A stretch of 64,000 nucleotides of DNA from Arthrobacter sp. UM1 (GTDB taxonomy: Bacteria; Actinomycetota; Actinomycetes; Actinomycetales; Micrococcaceae), in NCBI RefSeq assembly GCF_020483305.1, contig NZ_JACWAB010000002.1, positions 186,001-250,000 on the forward strand, written 5' to 3'. The notes beneath the pieces are model-generated. The model made no database searches. It saw only the letters and a program-made list of their open reading frames with translations, and was not told the origin of the DNA. The position numbers and the translations under genes are program-made. Of this stretch, positions 8,336 to 16,710 are shown in pieces (positions within the stretch are counted from its first letter, which is position 1; each line of letters begins with the position of its first letter).

Positions 8336-9514
8336 GTGAGTTTTGTCGTCGCCTTCAACCGAGACCGCGATTCCTACCATGCGGCCCGGGCGTTCGCCGA
8401 GGTCGGGCAGCTCCGCCGGTTCGTGACGGACTATTACGCCAAGGCGTGGCCCGTTCAGCTTCCCGGCCTGCAGCACCGCTCTGCGGAGTCGGTCCCGCCC
8501 TCGCTCGTGACGCCGTCTCTGCAGGCGCTGCTGCGCCAGCTGCCCTACGAGGCGCTGCGCCGGGTGGGTCCCGTGGACTTCCCGAGCCACGCGGTGGAAG
8601 GGGCGCTGGGCCGGACGGCCGCGCGGGTGGCTCGGCAGAACCCGGACGCTGACCTCTTCCTCTACTCCGGTTCCGCGGCGCAGGCCTTCGCAGGGCCCTC
8701 CACCGGTCGCCGGATCCTCTTCCAGTACCACCCGTCTCCCTCGTTCATCGAGGAGACCATGCGCACAGTGGACGAGCTCGGCTCGGCCCGCCCCTGGACG
8801 CCCGAGGCGGAGGTGGACTCTCCGGCCATGCAGGCCCGCCACCTCCAGGAGACGTCGCTCGCGGACGCGGTGGTCTGCGCTTCGGGCTTCACGCGCCAGG
8901 GGCTCCTTGCCTCGGGCGTCCCCGCTGAGCGGATCTCCGTGGTGCCCTACGGGTGCCCTGAGCCGCTGCCGCTGGCGCCCGTGGAGCCCACGCGGACCTG
9001 CCGGTTCCTCTTCGTGGGCCAGGGCGTGCAGCGGAAGGGGCTGCACATCCTGCTCGAGGCGTGGCGCCGTGCCCGCCTGCCGGGCGCCCGGCTGAGGATC
9101 GTGGCGTCGAGGCTGGATCCCCAGATGGAGGACTTCGCGCGAGGCCTGACGAACGTGCAGATCACCCCGCGCGTCTCACGCGAGGAGCTCCGCCGTCTCA
9201 TGGCCGAGGCGGACACGTTCGTCCTCCCGAGCCTCGTGGAAGGGTTCGGCCTCGTGCTCGGCGAGGCCCTCAGCTCGGGGGCCCGCCTCATCGCCTCGGA
9301 CAACACGGGTCTGGCGGACCTCCCGCTCGACCCGGCGGTGAAGACCGTGGTCCGCGCCGGCCGGGTGGAGCCGCTCGTCGAGGCGCTCCGGCAGGCCCGC
9401 GAGACCTTCGAGCCGAGGCGGGCGTACCGGGAGCTCTGCGTCGCGGAGGCCGCGGCTCACTCCTGGGCGGTCTTCCGCCAGGGCGTCCGGGACGCGGCCG
9501 GCGTCGCATCCTGA
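8336..9514 (+). CDS. Glycosyltransferase family 4
   Basis: 392-aa GT-B glycosyltransferase. The donor half begins near residue 220 (CRFLFVGQGVQRKGLHILLEAW) and carries the E-x7-E block in PSLVEGFGLVLGEALSSG. The N-terminus (SFVVAFNRDRDSYHAARAF) is less typical, with no glycine-rich GGxE loop. Start is GTG with a weak ribosome binding site (AGAAAG). It opens a run of plus-strand genes reaching to about 18.1 kb, under the promoter at 8265-8293. A 93-nt gap separates it from the next glycosyltransferase. Confidence 0.87.
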   Translation: MSFVVAFNRDRDSYHAARAFAEVGQLRRFVTDYYAKAWPVQLPGLQHRSAESVPPSLVTPSLQALLRQLPYEALRRVGPVDFPSHAVEGALGRTAARVARQNPDADLFLYSGSAAQAFAGPSTGRRILFQYHPSPSFIEETMRTVDELGSARPWTPEAEVDSPAMQARHLQETSLADAVVCASGFTRQGLLASGVPAERISVVPYGCPEPLPLAPVEPTRTCRFLFVGQGVQRKGLHILLEAWRRARLPGARLRIVASRLDPQMEDFARGLTNVQITPRVSREELRRLMAEADTFVLPSLVEGFGLVLGEALSSGARLIASDNTGLADLPLDPAVKTVVRAGRVEPLVEALRQARETFEPRRAYRELCVAEAAAHSWAVFRQGVRDAAGVAS

Positions 9515-9607
9515 CGCCCCGGCCCCCCATCACAGACAACAGCACGGGCGCCGCGCCTCAGCGTCCGGGCCGTCCCCGTCCATCGCACCTCAACCACGGA
9601 GGAATGT

Positions 9608-10702
9608 GTGAAAGTCGCGCTCATGGTCCACCGCTTCGCCCCGGACTTCGGCGGAGTCGAGGTGACGGCCGAGCTCATCGCCCGCGGACTCGTCGAGCGC
9701 CACGGGGCCGAGGTCACCGTGGTGACCCACACCCGGGAGAAGGCAGGGGACGACTCGCAGTTCCCCTTCTCGGTGGCGCGCGAGCCGGCGCCCGCGGAGC
9801 TCGTGCGGATCATCCGCGAGGCCGACGTCGTCTTCCACAACAACCCCTGCCTCCAGTTCGCCTGGCCCCAGGCTTTCATCCGGCGGCCGTGGCTCATCGC
9901 CCTGCGCACGTGGGTCACCATGCCGGGCGAGCCTCTGAGCCGTCTCGAGCGCCTGAAGTACGAGGCGAAGTACGCGGTGGTGGAGCGCGCGGACAAGCTC
10001 GTGGCCAACTCCTCGGCGCTCGCGGGGCATGTGCGTCCCCAGGTCGAGGTCATCCACAACTCCTACCGGGATGACGTCTTCTTCGACCAGGGCCGGGAGC
10101 GGCCGCGGGACTCGATTGTCTTCCTGGGACGCCTTTCCTCGGACAAGGGGATCGACCTCCTCCTCGAGGCGCTGAGCCTCCTCCGGGAGCGGGGCCGCAG
10201 GCCTCGCCTCACGCTCGTGGGCGAGGGCGACTTCCGCCCCGCGGTAGAGTCCCGGATCCGGTCCCTGGGCCTCGGGGACCAGGTGGTCCTCACGGGGCGG
10301 AAGACAGGGGCGGCCATCAATGACGAGCTCAACCGCCACGCCATCGCCGTCGTCCCCTCCCGCATCCCCGAGCCGTTCGGCACCGTGGCGCTGGAGTGCG
10401 CCGCGGCCGGGTGCGTCACGCTGGTGGCCGGGCACGGCGGCCTGCCCGAGGCCATCGGGGAGGCTGGGCCGGTGTTCCAGCCGAACAGCGCGGAGGCGCT
10501 CGCGGACGGCCTGGAGCGGCTCCTCACGGATGACGCGTACTTCTCCTCGTTTGCCGAGCCGGCGCGCCGGCACGTGGCCGCTCACCGGGAAGAGGTCATG
10601 GTGGATCGCTTCCACGCCGCGCTGCTCGAGACGGTCGAGCGGTTCGAGACCACACGCGGGCCTCGGCGCCGCGGCGCCTCGTCGAGGGGGCGCCGCGCAT
10701 GA
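9608..10702 (+). CDS. Glycosyltransferase family 4
   Basis: 364-aa GT4 enzyme with the canonical opening KVALMVHRFAPDFGGVEV, including the GGxE acceptor loop. The donor domain starts around residue 173 (DSIVFLGRLSSDKGIDLLLEAL), and the E-x7-E motif is in PEPFGTVALECAAAG. The GTG start at 9608 has GGAGGA just upstream. Its stop overlaps the next gene's ATG by 4 nt (ATGA). It is likely one sugar-adding step of the repeat unit. Confidence 0.9.
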   Translation: MKVALMVHRFAPDFGGVEVTAELIARGLVERHGAEVTVVTHTREKAGDDSQFPFSVAREPAPAELVRIIREADVVFHNNPCLQFAWPQAFIRRPWLIALRTWVTMPGEPLSRLERLKYEAKYAVVERADKLVANSSALAGHVRPQVEVIHNSYRDDVFFDQGRERPRDSIVFLGRLSSDKGIDLLLEALSLLRERGRRPRLTLVGEGDFRPAVESRIRSLGLGDQVVLTGRKTGAAINDELNRHAIAVVPSRIPEPFGTVALECAAAGCVTLVAGHGGLPEAIGEAGPVFQPNSAEALADGLERLLTDDAYFSSFAEPARRHVAAHREEVMVDRFHAALLETVERFETTRGPRRRGASSRGRRA

Positions 10703-11976
10703 GAAGGGCGATTCTCCTGGCGGCCCGGAACCCGGCAGCGCAGAGGACCGGCCGCATCGCCGTCCTGGAGGCGGCTGTGGCCGGACTCCGGGGGGCCGGT
10801 TTCGAGGTGACGGTCGTGGCGCTCACGAAGGACGAGACGCCCTCCGAGTGGGCGGGATGCGAGCTGATCCGCCTGCAGCCGGGCGGCGTCCTCGCCACGG
10901 CCGGGGGAGTCCTCGTGTCGGCTCTGCGCGGGGGCACCCTCAACGCGGGGCTCTTCCGGCAGCGCTCGCTCATCCGGCGTGTCCGGGAGGCGGCGGACCG
11001 GATCGGAGCAGACGTCGTCGTGGGCGACGGTCTGAGAGTCTGGCCCCTCGCCGCCGGGAGCGGGCGCCCGTGCATCATGCACCTCGACGACCTCCTCTCG
11101 GACCGCTACGGCTCGGCCGGGTTCGCGGAGGGGAACTCCAACATCCTCGGCTACTTCGCCTCCCAGCTTCCGGCGCGTCTCGTGGGGCCGCTGGAGCGGC
11201 TGGCGCGTGCGAGCCTGGGCTTCGAGTCCTCGCGCGCGTACCGGGAGGAGGTGCGGATCGCCCGGGCGGCGGCCGGCGTCGCCATGACGAGCCGAGCCGA
11301 GGCGGCGACGCTCGCGGCGCGCGCCGGGGTGACGGTGGACGCTCTGCCGATGGCAGTGGATCCCAGACATCCTGCGGATCCCGCGTCAGCCCCGCCGGGG
11401 ACCGCCGTCTTCCTCGGCGTTCTGCACTACGGACCCAACATCGCCGCGCTGCGGCACCTGCGGGACGCGGTGCTTCCGGAGCTCGAGCGGCGGGGCAGAC
11501 GACTGGCCGTCGATGCCGTGGGCGCCGGGGCCGAGGAGTTCGCCGAGGAGTTCGCGGGCACGCCGATCCGCCTCCGCGGGTATGCGGAAAGCCTCGAGGA
11601 GGGGCTCTCCGGGCACCGGATGTTCCTCTCGCCGATCCTGGCCGGGACCGGGGTCAAGACCAAGGTGCTCGACGGCATGTCTGTGGGGCTTCCCGTCGTG
11701 GCGACCCGCCTGGGCGTCGAGGGGATCGACGTCGAGGACGGACAGGAGGTCCTTCTCGGCGAGACCCCCGCGGAATTCGCTGACGCGGTCATCCGGCTCA
11801 TGGACTCGCCAGAGCTGGCCGCCCGGATCGGCCGGGCGGGCCGCGCAAGGCTCCGCGACCTCATGTCCTCGGAGAACGTCGGGGCGGCGTGGCGGGCCGT
11901 CCTCGATCGGGTCGTCCCGCCCGCTCAGAGTCCCGAGGCAACGGGAGAGATCACCCAGGGAAAGGCATGTCCATGA
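10699..11976 (+). CDS. Glycosyltransferase (GT4/GT1-like, stp1-type C-terminus)
   Basis: 425-aa GT-B glycosyltransferase. The C-terminal block SPILAGTGVKTKVLDGMSVGLPVVATRLGVEG (residues about 312-343) is typical of the subgroup that uses AGTGxKxK in place of the common E-x7-E opening. The central HYGPNIAALRHL marks the start of the donor domain. The N-terminus (RRAILLAARNPAAQRTGRIAVLEAAV) is consistent with an acceptor domain. It overlaps the upstream glycosyltransferase by 4 nt and the downstream aldo/keto reductase by 10 nt, so it is tightly coupled in the operon. Confidence 0.85.
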   Translation: MRRAILLAARNPAAQRTGRIAVLEAAVAGLRGAGFEVTVVALTKDETPSEWAGCELIRLQPGGVLATAGGVLVSALRGGTLNAGLFRQRSLIRRVREAADRIGADVVVGDGLRVWPLAAGSGRPCIMHLDDLLSDRYGSAGFAEGNSNILGYFASQLPARLVGPLERLARASLGFESSRAYREEVRIARAAAGVAMTSRAEAATLAARAGVTVDALPMAVDPRHPADPASAPPGTAVFLGVLHYGPNIAALRHLRDAVLPELERRGRRLAVDAVGAGAEEFAEEFAGTPIRLRGYAESLEEGLSGHRMFLSPILAGTGVKTKVLDGMSVGLPVVATRLGVEGIDVEDGQEVLLGETPAEFADAVIRLMDSPELAARIGRAGRARLRDLMSSENVGAAWRAVLDRVVPPAQSPEATGEITQGKACP

Positions 11977-12890
11977 CCGCAGAACTCCTCACCCCGGCTC
12001 GCATCGGGGGAGTCACGACGACGCCGCTCGGGCTGGGCACGGCTCGCCTCGGGGCGTTCTGGCAGGGGCGCTCGCTTGCGGAGGGGGCCCGGACGCTGGA
12101 GACGGCCCTGGACCTCGGGGTGACGCTCATCGACACGGCGGACGTCTACGCCCGCGGTCTCGCCGAGCGTCTCGTGGGCCGGGCGGTCCGCCGCCGCCCG
12201 GACGTCACGGTCATGACCAAGGTGGGACTGCTCAAGACTCCGCGCGGCCTGGCTCACAGCGCGAGGGTCTCGGGGAGGGTCCCCTCGCTCTCGGGGCTCA
12301 AGGCGGCCACGCGGGCCGGGCGCGACTATTCGAGTGCCTATGTCCGCACAGCGGCAGAAGACTGCCTCCGGAGGCAGGGGCGCGAGGCTCTCGACGTCCT
12401 CCTTCTCCACGACCCCGGAGCAGAAGACCTCCGGCGCGGCGAGTTCCTCGAGGGCGTGGAGGCGCTCGTGGATGCGGGCCGTGTCCGGGCGTGGGGCGCG
12501 TCCGTGTCTTCCCATGACGCGGCCGAGGCCGCGCTCGAGGTGCCGGGACTGTCCTGGCTGCAGATGCCGGTGAACCCGCTGGTCGGCGGTCCCTCGAAGG
12601 AGCTGGCCGCCGCAGTGGAAAAGAAAAACGTTAGTATTATCGGACTGGCCGTGCTCGGCGACGGCACCCTCATCCCGCGGCTCCGCGAGACCGGCGTCCC
12701 GCCTGCGGAGATCGCCGCCCGCCTCGCAGGACGTGCGCAGGCGCAGGACGGCGTCTCCGGCGTCCTGCTCGGCATGAGCTCGGCGTCCCACGCGTACGCG
12801 AACCTCGCGGCAGTGCTGCGAGGCGCGGCGGAGCGGCCCAGCCCGGCCATTGACGCAGTCCTTGAGAAGCTAGGGAGAACAGGGAAATGA
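11967..12890 (+). CDS. Aldo/keto reductase family protein
   Basis: 307-aa NADPH-type TIM-barrel oxidoreductase. LGLGTARLG opens the barrel. LIDTADVYARGLAE holds the catalytic Asp and Tyr, VTVMTKVGL the Lys region, and LDVLLLHDPG the His. I chose the ATG at 11967 (AGGGAAAGG upstream); the ATG at 11973 is possible. The gene ends 4 nt inside the GMC oxidoreductase start. An AT-rich codon cluster at 12620-12642 (GAA AAG AAA AAC GTT AGT ATT ATC) stands out from the GC-rich surroundings. Its place between glycosyltransferases and a GMC oxidoreductase suggests a step in making or modifying an unusual sugar. Confidence 0.88.
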   Translation: MSMTAELLTPARIGGVTTTPLGLGTARLGAFWQGRSLAEGARTLETALDLGVTLIDTADVYARGLAERLVGRAVRRRPDVTVMTKVGLLKTPRGLAHSARVSGRVPSLSGLKAATRAGRDYSSAYVRTAAEDCLRRQGREALDVLLLHDPGAEDLRRGEFLEGVEALVDAGRVRAWGASVSSHDAAEAALEVPGLSWLQMPVNPLVGGPSKELAAAVEKKNVSIIGLAVLGDGTLIPRLRETGVPPAEIAARLAGRAQAQDGVSGVLLGMSSASHAYANLAAVLRGAAERPSPAIDAVLEKLGRTGK

Positions 12891-14521
12891 CAGTCATCGA
12901 CGGTCGGAAGCTGACCGGCGCCGCAGAGCTCCGCGCGGACCTCGTCGTCATCGGAACCGGGCCGGCGGGCGCCTCCGTGGTCCGTGAGCTGGCCGATGCG
13001 GGGCTCGACATCCTCATGGTGGACGCCGGCGGCTTCACCGTGGACGCGGACATGCAGGACAGCCTTCGGGGCGACGACTTCTCGGAGCGGACCGAGCCGC
13101 TGGCCAAGGTGCGCCAGAAGCGCGTGGGCGGCGCGTCCATGCAGTGGGGCGGCCGCACGGCTCCCTTCAACGCGATCGACTTCGAGGCGCGGCCGGGGCT
13201 CGGCCTCAAGGCGTGGCCCGTGAGTCGCGAGGACATGGAGCCGTACTACCGGCGGGCCGGGCAGCGGCTCGACGTCGGACGGTTCGAGTGGACGGCCAAT
13301 CCCGCGATCCCGGGGGAGCGGGCTCATCTGCTCAGCCCCGCCTCGGACACCGTGGCGGACGAGGGCGTCTGGCGGTACTCGCCGCCCACTCGCTTTGCCG
13401 AGGTGTACCGGAGGGAGCTCGACGCGCTGCCGAACATCCGCCTCCTGACCCATGCCAACGTCCTCAGGCTCGTGGAGGGCGAGGAGGGCCGCGTAGTCCA
13501 CGCCGAGGCCGCCACGCCGTCGGGAGCGCGCCTGCGCCTGCGGGCCGAGCGGTTCGTCCTCGCTGCGGGAGGACTGGAGTCCACCCGCATCCTGCTCCAC
13601 AGCGGCATCGGCAACGAGCACGACCAGGTGGGCCGGAACTACATGATCCACCCCATTGCGGAGGTGGGAACGCTCACCTTGAAGGACCCCCGCTCCGCCG
13701 ACGCGGCGACGGCGTACGTCCGCACGCACGACGGGGCCTGGGCGCGCCGCCTCCTCCAGGTGTCCGAGGAGGTGAAGCGCCGCGAGGGCCTCCTCAACAT
13801 GGGCTTCGCCATCTGGTACGAGGAGCCCCGTGACCCCTCCCACCGGGACCCGCTGCTCTCGGCGTTCGCGCTGGCCCGCAAGGCGCTCACCTACACCGGC
13901 GAGTTCAAGGCCACGGGCATGCATCGGCGGTACGCCGAGCTCAGGGACCCGAAGGGGCACGTCCGCAACCTCGTCCTGGGCGCGCCCGCGCTGGCCGGCT
14001 TCGCCCTCGAGTGGGCGCGGGACCGCTGGATCTCGCGCCGAACGCTTCCGGCCTTCACCCGCCGGTCCAAGCGGGGCCGCTACCGTCTCCGCTTCGACGC
14101 CGAGCAGCTGCCCTCGCCGGAGAACCGCGTGAGACTCTCAGCCACGGAGAAGGACGCATACGGCGTGCCGAGGCTCCGGGTGGAGCACTCCGTGTCCGCG
14201 GAGGACCGGGCCAACTACCACCGCAGCCTCGAGATCATGGCACAGGGCTTCGCCGAGAGCGGCTGGGCCTCGTACGTGCCGCCCTCGCTCGAAGAACTGC
14301 TCGAGGCGGAGCTCGTGGACGGGACGCACCAGATGGGCCTGCTCCGCATGGGCTCGGATCCCGCCGAGTCTGTGGTGGACGCCGACCTCAAGGTCTGGGG
14401 AACGCAGAACCTCTACGTCAGCTCGACGGCGGTGTTCCCGTCCTCCTCGCACGCCGGCCCGACGATGACCGCCGTCGCCCTCTCCATCCGGCTGGCCGAC
14501 CACCTGCGGACGGCCTCTTGA
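12887..14521 (+). CDS. GMC-family FAD-dependent oxidoreductase
   Basis: 544-aa flavoprotein of the glucose-methanol-choline oxidoreductase family. The FAD-binding GTGPAGASVV is at residues about 24-33. AERFVLAAGGLESTRILL matches the GMC signature region. The C-terminus has GTHQMGLLRMG and a closing FPSSSHAGPTMTAVALSIRLADHL typical of the family. The ATG overlaps the aldo/keto reductase stop (ATGA). It probably oxidises a sugar or polyol hydroxyl. Pairing with an aldo/keto reductase inside a polysaccharide operon hints at an oxidation-reduction (epimerisation-like) route, which is inference. Confidence 0.9.
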   Translation: MTVIDGRKLTGAAELRADLVVIGTGPAGASVVRELADAGLDILMVDAGGFTVDADMQDSLRGDDFSERTEPLAKVRQKRVGGASMQWGGRTAPFNAIDFEARPGLGLKAWPVSREDMEPYYRRAGQRLDVGRFEWTANPAIPGERAHLLSPASDTVADEGVWRYSPPTRFAEVYRRELDALPNIRLLTHANVLRLVEGEEGRVVHAEAATPSGARLRLRAERFVLAAGGLESTRILLHSGIGNEHDQVGRNYMIHPIAEVGTLTLKDPRSADAATAYVRTHDGAWARRLLQVSEEVKRREGLLNMGFAIWYEEPRDPSHRDPLLSAFALARKALTYTGEFKATGMHRRYAELRDPKGHVRNLVLGAPALAGFALEWARDRWISRRTLPAFTRRSKRGRYRLRFDAEQLPSPENRVRLSATEKDAYGVPRLRVEHSVSAEDRANYHRSLEIMAQGFAESGWASYVPPSLEELLEAELVDGTHQMGLLRMGSDPAESVVDADLKVWGTQNLYVSSTAVFPSSSHAGPTMTAVALSIRLADHLRTAS

Positions 14522-16710
14522 GCCGTCCGGCAGCTGCAGCCGTGGACGGACGGCGGGCGGCGCGCAGCGACATCCAAGGGCTGCGGGCGCTCGCCGTCCT
14601 CCTCGTCATCGCCCAGCACTTCTGGAACGTGCCGGAGGGCGGGTTCGTCGGCGTCGACGTCTTCTTCGTGATCTCCGGCTTCCTCATCTCCAGCATCATC
14701 CTGAGGGACATCGAGGATTTCGGACGGCTGAGGTTCCGGCGCTTCTACGCGCGGCGGATCCGGAGGATCGTCCCGGCGGCGGTCCTCGTGTCCCTCGTGG
14801 CGCTGCCCGCCGTCTGGCTGACCTGGTTCAGCCAACAGGCGCTCCAGTTCACCCTGGACGCCGCCTGGTCCAACCTCTGGGTCTCGAACTGGCACTTCGC
14901 CGGTGTGGGGACCGACTACCTGGCGCATTCGCAGAACCCCTCTCCATTCCAGCACTACTGGTCCCTCTCCGTTGAGGAGCAGTTCTACACGGTGTGGCCT
15001 GTGCTGCTCACGGGCGCCTGGCTCCTCGGACGCTCGCAGGGGCGAGCGCAGAGAACCGTGACTGCGGCGGTCATCGCAATCGCCGTCCTCTCGTTCGCGT
15101 GGGCGGTCGCCTTCACCGCGTACCGAGGGCAGTGGGCGTACTTCGACACGCTCTCGCGGGGGTTCGAGTTCGCCCTCGGCGCGCTCGCGGCTCGCTTCGC
15201 GCTGCATGGACTCCGTGCACGTGCTGCCGGGGCAGTCGGCCTGGCGGGGATTCTCGTCTCAGCGCTCGCCATCACGCCGGACCTGCCGTTCCCGGGGCCG
15301 TGGGCTCTGCTGCCCGCGGCGAGCGCAGCGCTCGTGCTTGCCGCGCGAGAGCAGTGCGCCGTCGTCAGCTCTGTTCTCGGCAACCGGGCCATGCAGTGGG
15401 CAGGAGACGTCTCCTACTCCCTCTACCTCTGGCATTTTCCCGTGCTCGTCATCGGCGCCGCCTGGCTGGGCCGCTCTGCCGCTGCCTCGTTGGCCCTCTT
15501 GGCGCTGACGCTTCTCCTGGCGGCCGCCTCGTACCGGTGGGTGGAGAACCCTATCCGCCGTTCGAGGTGGCTCCGGCAGTGGGAAGAACGCGACGCGGCG
15601 GCGGCCAGGGCGGCGGGGCTCGGCTCACCGGCGCGAGGCCACGCTGCGGGCGGGTGCTTGGCCTCCGAGGCCCGGGGCGGTGCACGCTCGGCCCGTGGGC
15701 CCCTGCTTGCCTCGGGCGCGCTCTCGGCTCTGCTGGTCCTGCTCGGCGGCTACCAGATGGCCCCGTGGAAGACGGGTGTGCTCGCGGCGCAGTCTTCAGC
15801 TGTCCGTCCGGCCCATGCGGGAGAACCGTTCAGCGGCCTTGAGCCCCTTCAGGCCGCTCTCCGAGCGCCGGGGGCGGGGGACTGGTCTGGACTGACCCCC
15901 GCACCGGACGAGCTCAACCAGAAGCAGGTGGCTCCTGCTCTGGCGCCCGGCACTCCCTGCGCCGCGGCCTTCGGGGACACCGAGCTCGGGCTGTGCACGT
16001 GGGGCCACGAGAAGGCGTCGCGGCACATCCTCGTCATCGGGGACTCGGTGGCGTTGGCGTGGACGCCCGCCGTCGTGCGCGCGAGCGGACCGGACACGCG
16101 CGTGACGGCGGCCGGAGTCGGATCCTGTTCTCCCTTCGACGTCCGCCAGCAGGCGGATTTCGAGGCCAGCGGATTCCCGGAGAAGTGCGCGGCCACGAGG
16201 AAAGCCCTGCTTGAGCTGGTCGCGAGGCAGAAGCCCGACGTGACGGTGGTGTCGAGCGCCGTCGGCGGGTTCGACCATCAGCTGGACGCGTCAGGGCGCC
16301 CTCTCACAGAGCCCGAAGTGCAGAGGAGCGCTTGGGCCGCCGCTGCGGAGCGAACGCTTCGTGGCGCTGCCGCGCATTCCGGGCGAGTCGTGGTGCTCGG
16401 CTCGCCGGGACTCACCGGTGATCCGCGGACCTGCATGCGGCGCTTCGGGGCGCCATCGGACTGCGCGGCGGAGCTCACTCCCCGCCAGCGGGACAAGGAG
16501 CAGGCCGAGGCCGAGGCGGTCTCTCGTCTCCGGGAGTCCGGAGCCCGGGTCGCGCGGTTCGACGCCCTCGCGGCGACGTGTGCGGAGGGACGGTGCCCGC
16601 TCGTCGTCGGCGGATACCTGACGCACACGGATCCCACGCACATCACACTGGCCTTCGCCGAGGCGCTGGCCCCTGTCCTCGATCCCTACTTGAGAGGCTC
16701 TGCCGCATGA
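14518..16710 (+). CDS. OafA-type acyltransferase with C-terminal SGNH domain
   Basis: About 730 aa. The N-terminal half is an acyltransferase-3 membrane domain: DIQGLRALAVLLVIAQHFW, then GVDVFFVISGFLIS and a basic RRFYARRIRRIVPAA, with roughly ten or eleven membrane helices to residue about 350. The C-terminal SGNH-like domain starts near residue 500 with the nucleophile in VIGDSVALAW and ends with DPTHITLAFA carrying the Asp/His pair. This architecture O-acetylates polysaccharides, with the SGNH domain outside. A TTG at 14518 overlaps the GMC stop (TTGA); GTG at 14542 is an alternative, and neither has a good ribosome binding site. It overlaps the next gene by 4 nt. Confidence 0.88.
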   Translation: MSRPAAAAVDGRRAARSDIQGLRALAVLLVIAQHFWNVPEGGFVGVDVFFVISGFLISSIILRDIEDFGRLRFRRFYARRIRRIVPAAVLVSLVALPAVWLTWFSQQALQFTLDAAWSNLWVSNWHFAGVGTDYLAHSQNPSPFQHYWSLSVEEQFYTVWPVLLTGAWLLGRSQGRAQRTVTAAVIAIAVLSFAWAVAFTAYRGQWAYFDTLSRGFEFALGALAARFALHGLRARAAGAVGLAGILVSALAITPDLPFPGPWALLPAASAALVLAAREQCAVVSSVLGNRAMQWAGDVSYSLYLWHFPVLVIGAAWLGRSAAASLALLALTLLLAAASYRWVENPIRRSRWLRQWEERDAAAARAAGLGSPARGHAAGGCLASEARGGARSARGPLLASGALSALLVLLGGYQMAPWKTGVLAAQSSAVRPAHAGEPFSGLEPLQAALRAPGAGDWSGLTPAPDELNQKQVAPALAPGTPCAAAFGDTELGLCTWGHEKASRHILVIGDSVALAWTPAVVRASGPDTRVTAAGVGSCSPFDVRQQADFEASGFPEKCAATRKALLELVARQKPDVTVVSSAVGGFDHQLDASGRPLTEPEVQRSAWAAAAERTLRGAAAHSGRVVVLGSPGLTGDPRTCMRRFGAPSDCAAELTPRQRDKEQAEAEAVSRLRESGARVARFDALAATCAEGRCPLVVGGYLTHTDPTHITLAFAEALAPVLDPYLRGSAA

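Noticed and set aside
10320-11783. 487-codon frame across the end of one glycosyltransferase and most of the next
   Set aside because: It is a shifted frame over two well-supported GT4 genes and has an Arg/Gly/Ala-rich product without motifs.
14011-14517. Long N-terminal extension of the OafA-type acyltransferase
   Set aside because: It overlaps the end of the GMC oxidoreductase in another frame and shows no membrane helix or domain. The family opening DIQGLRALAV begins right after 14542.
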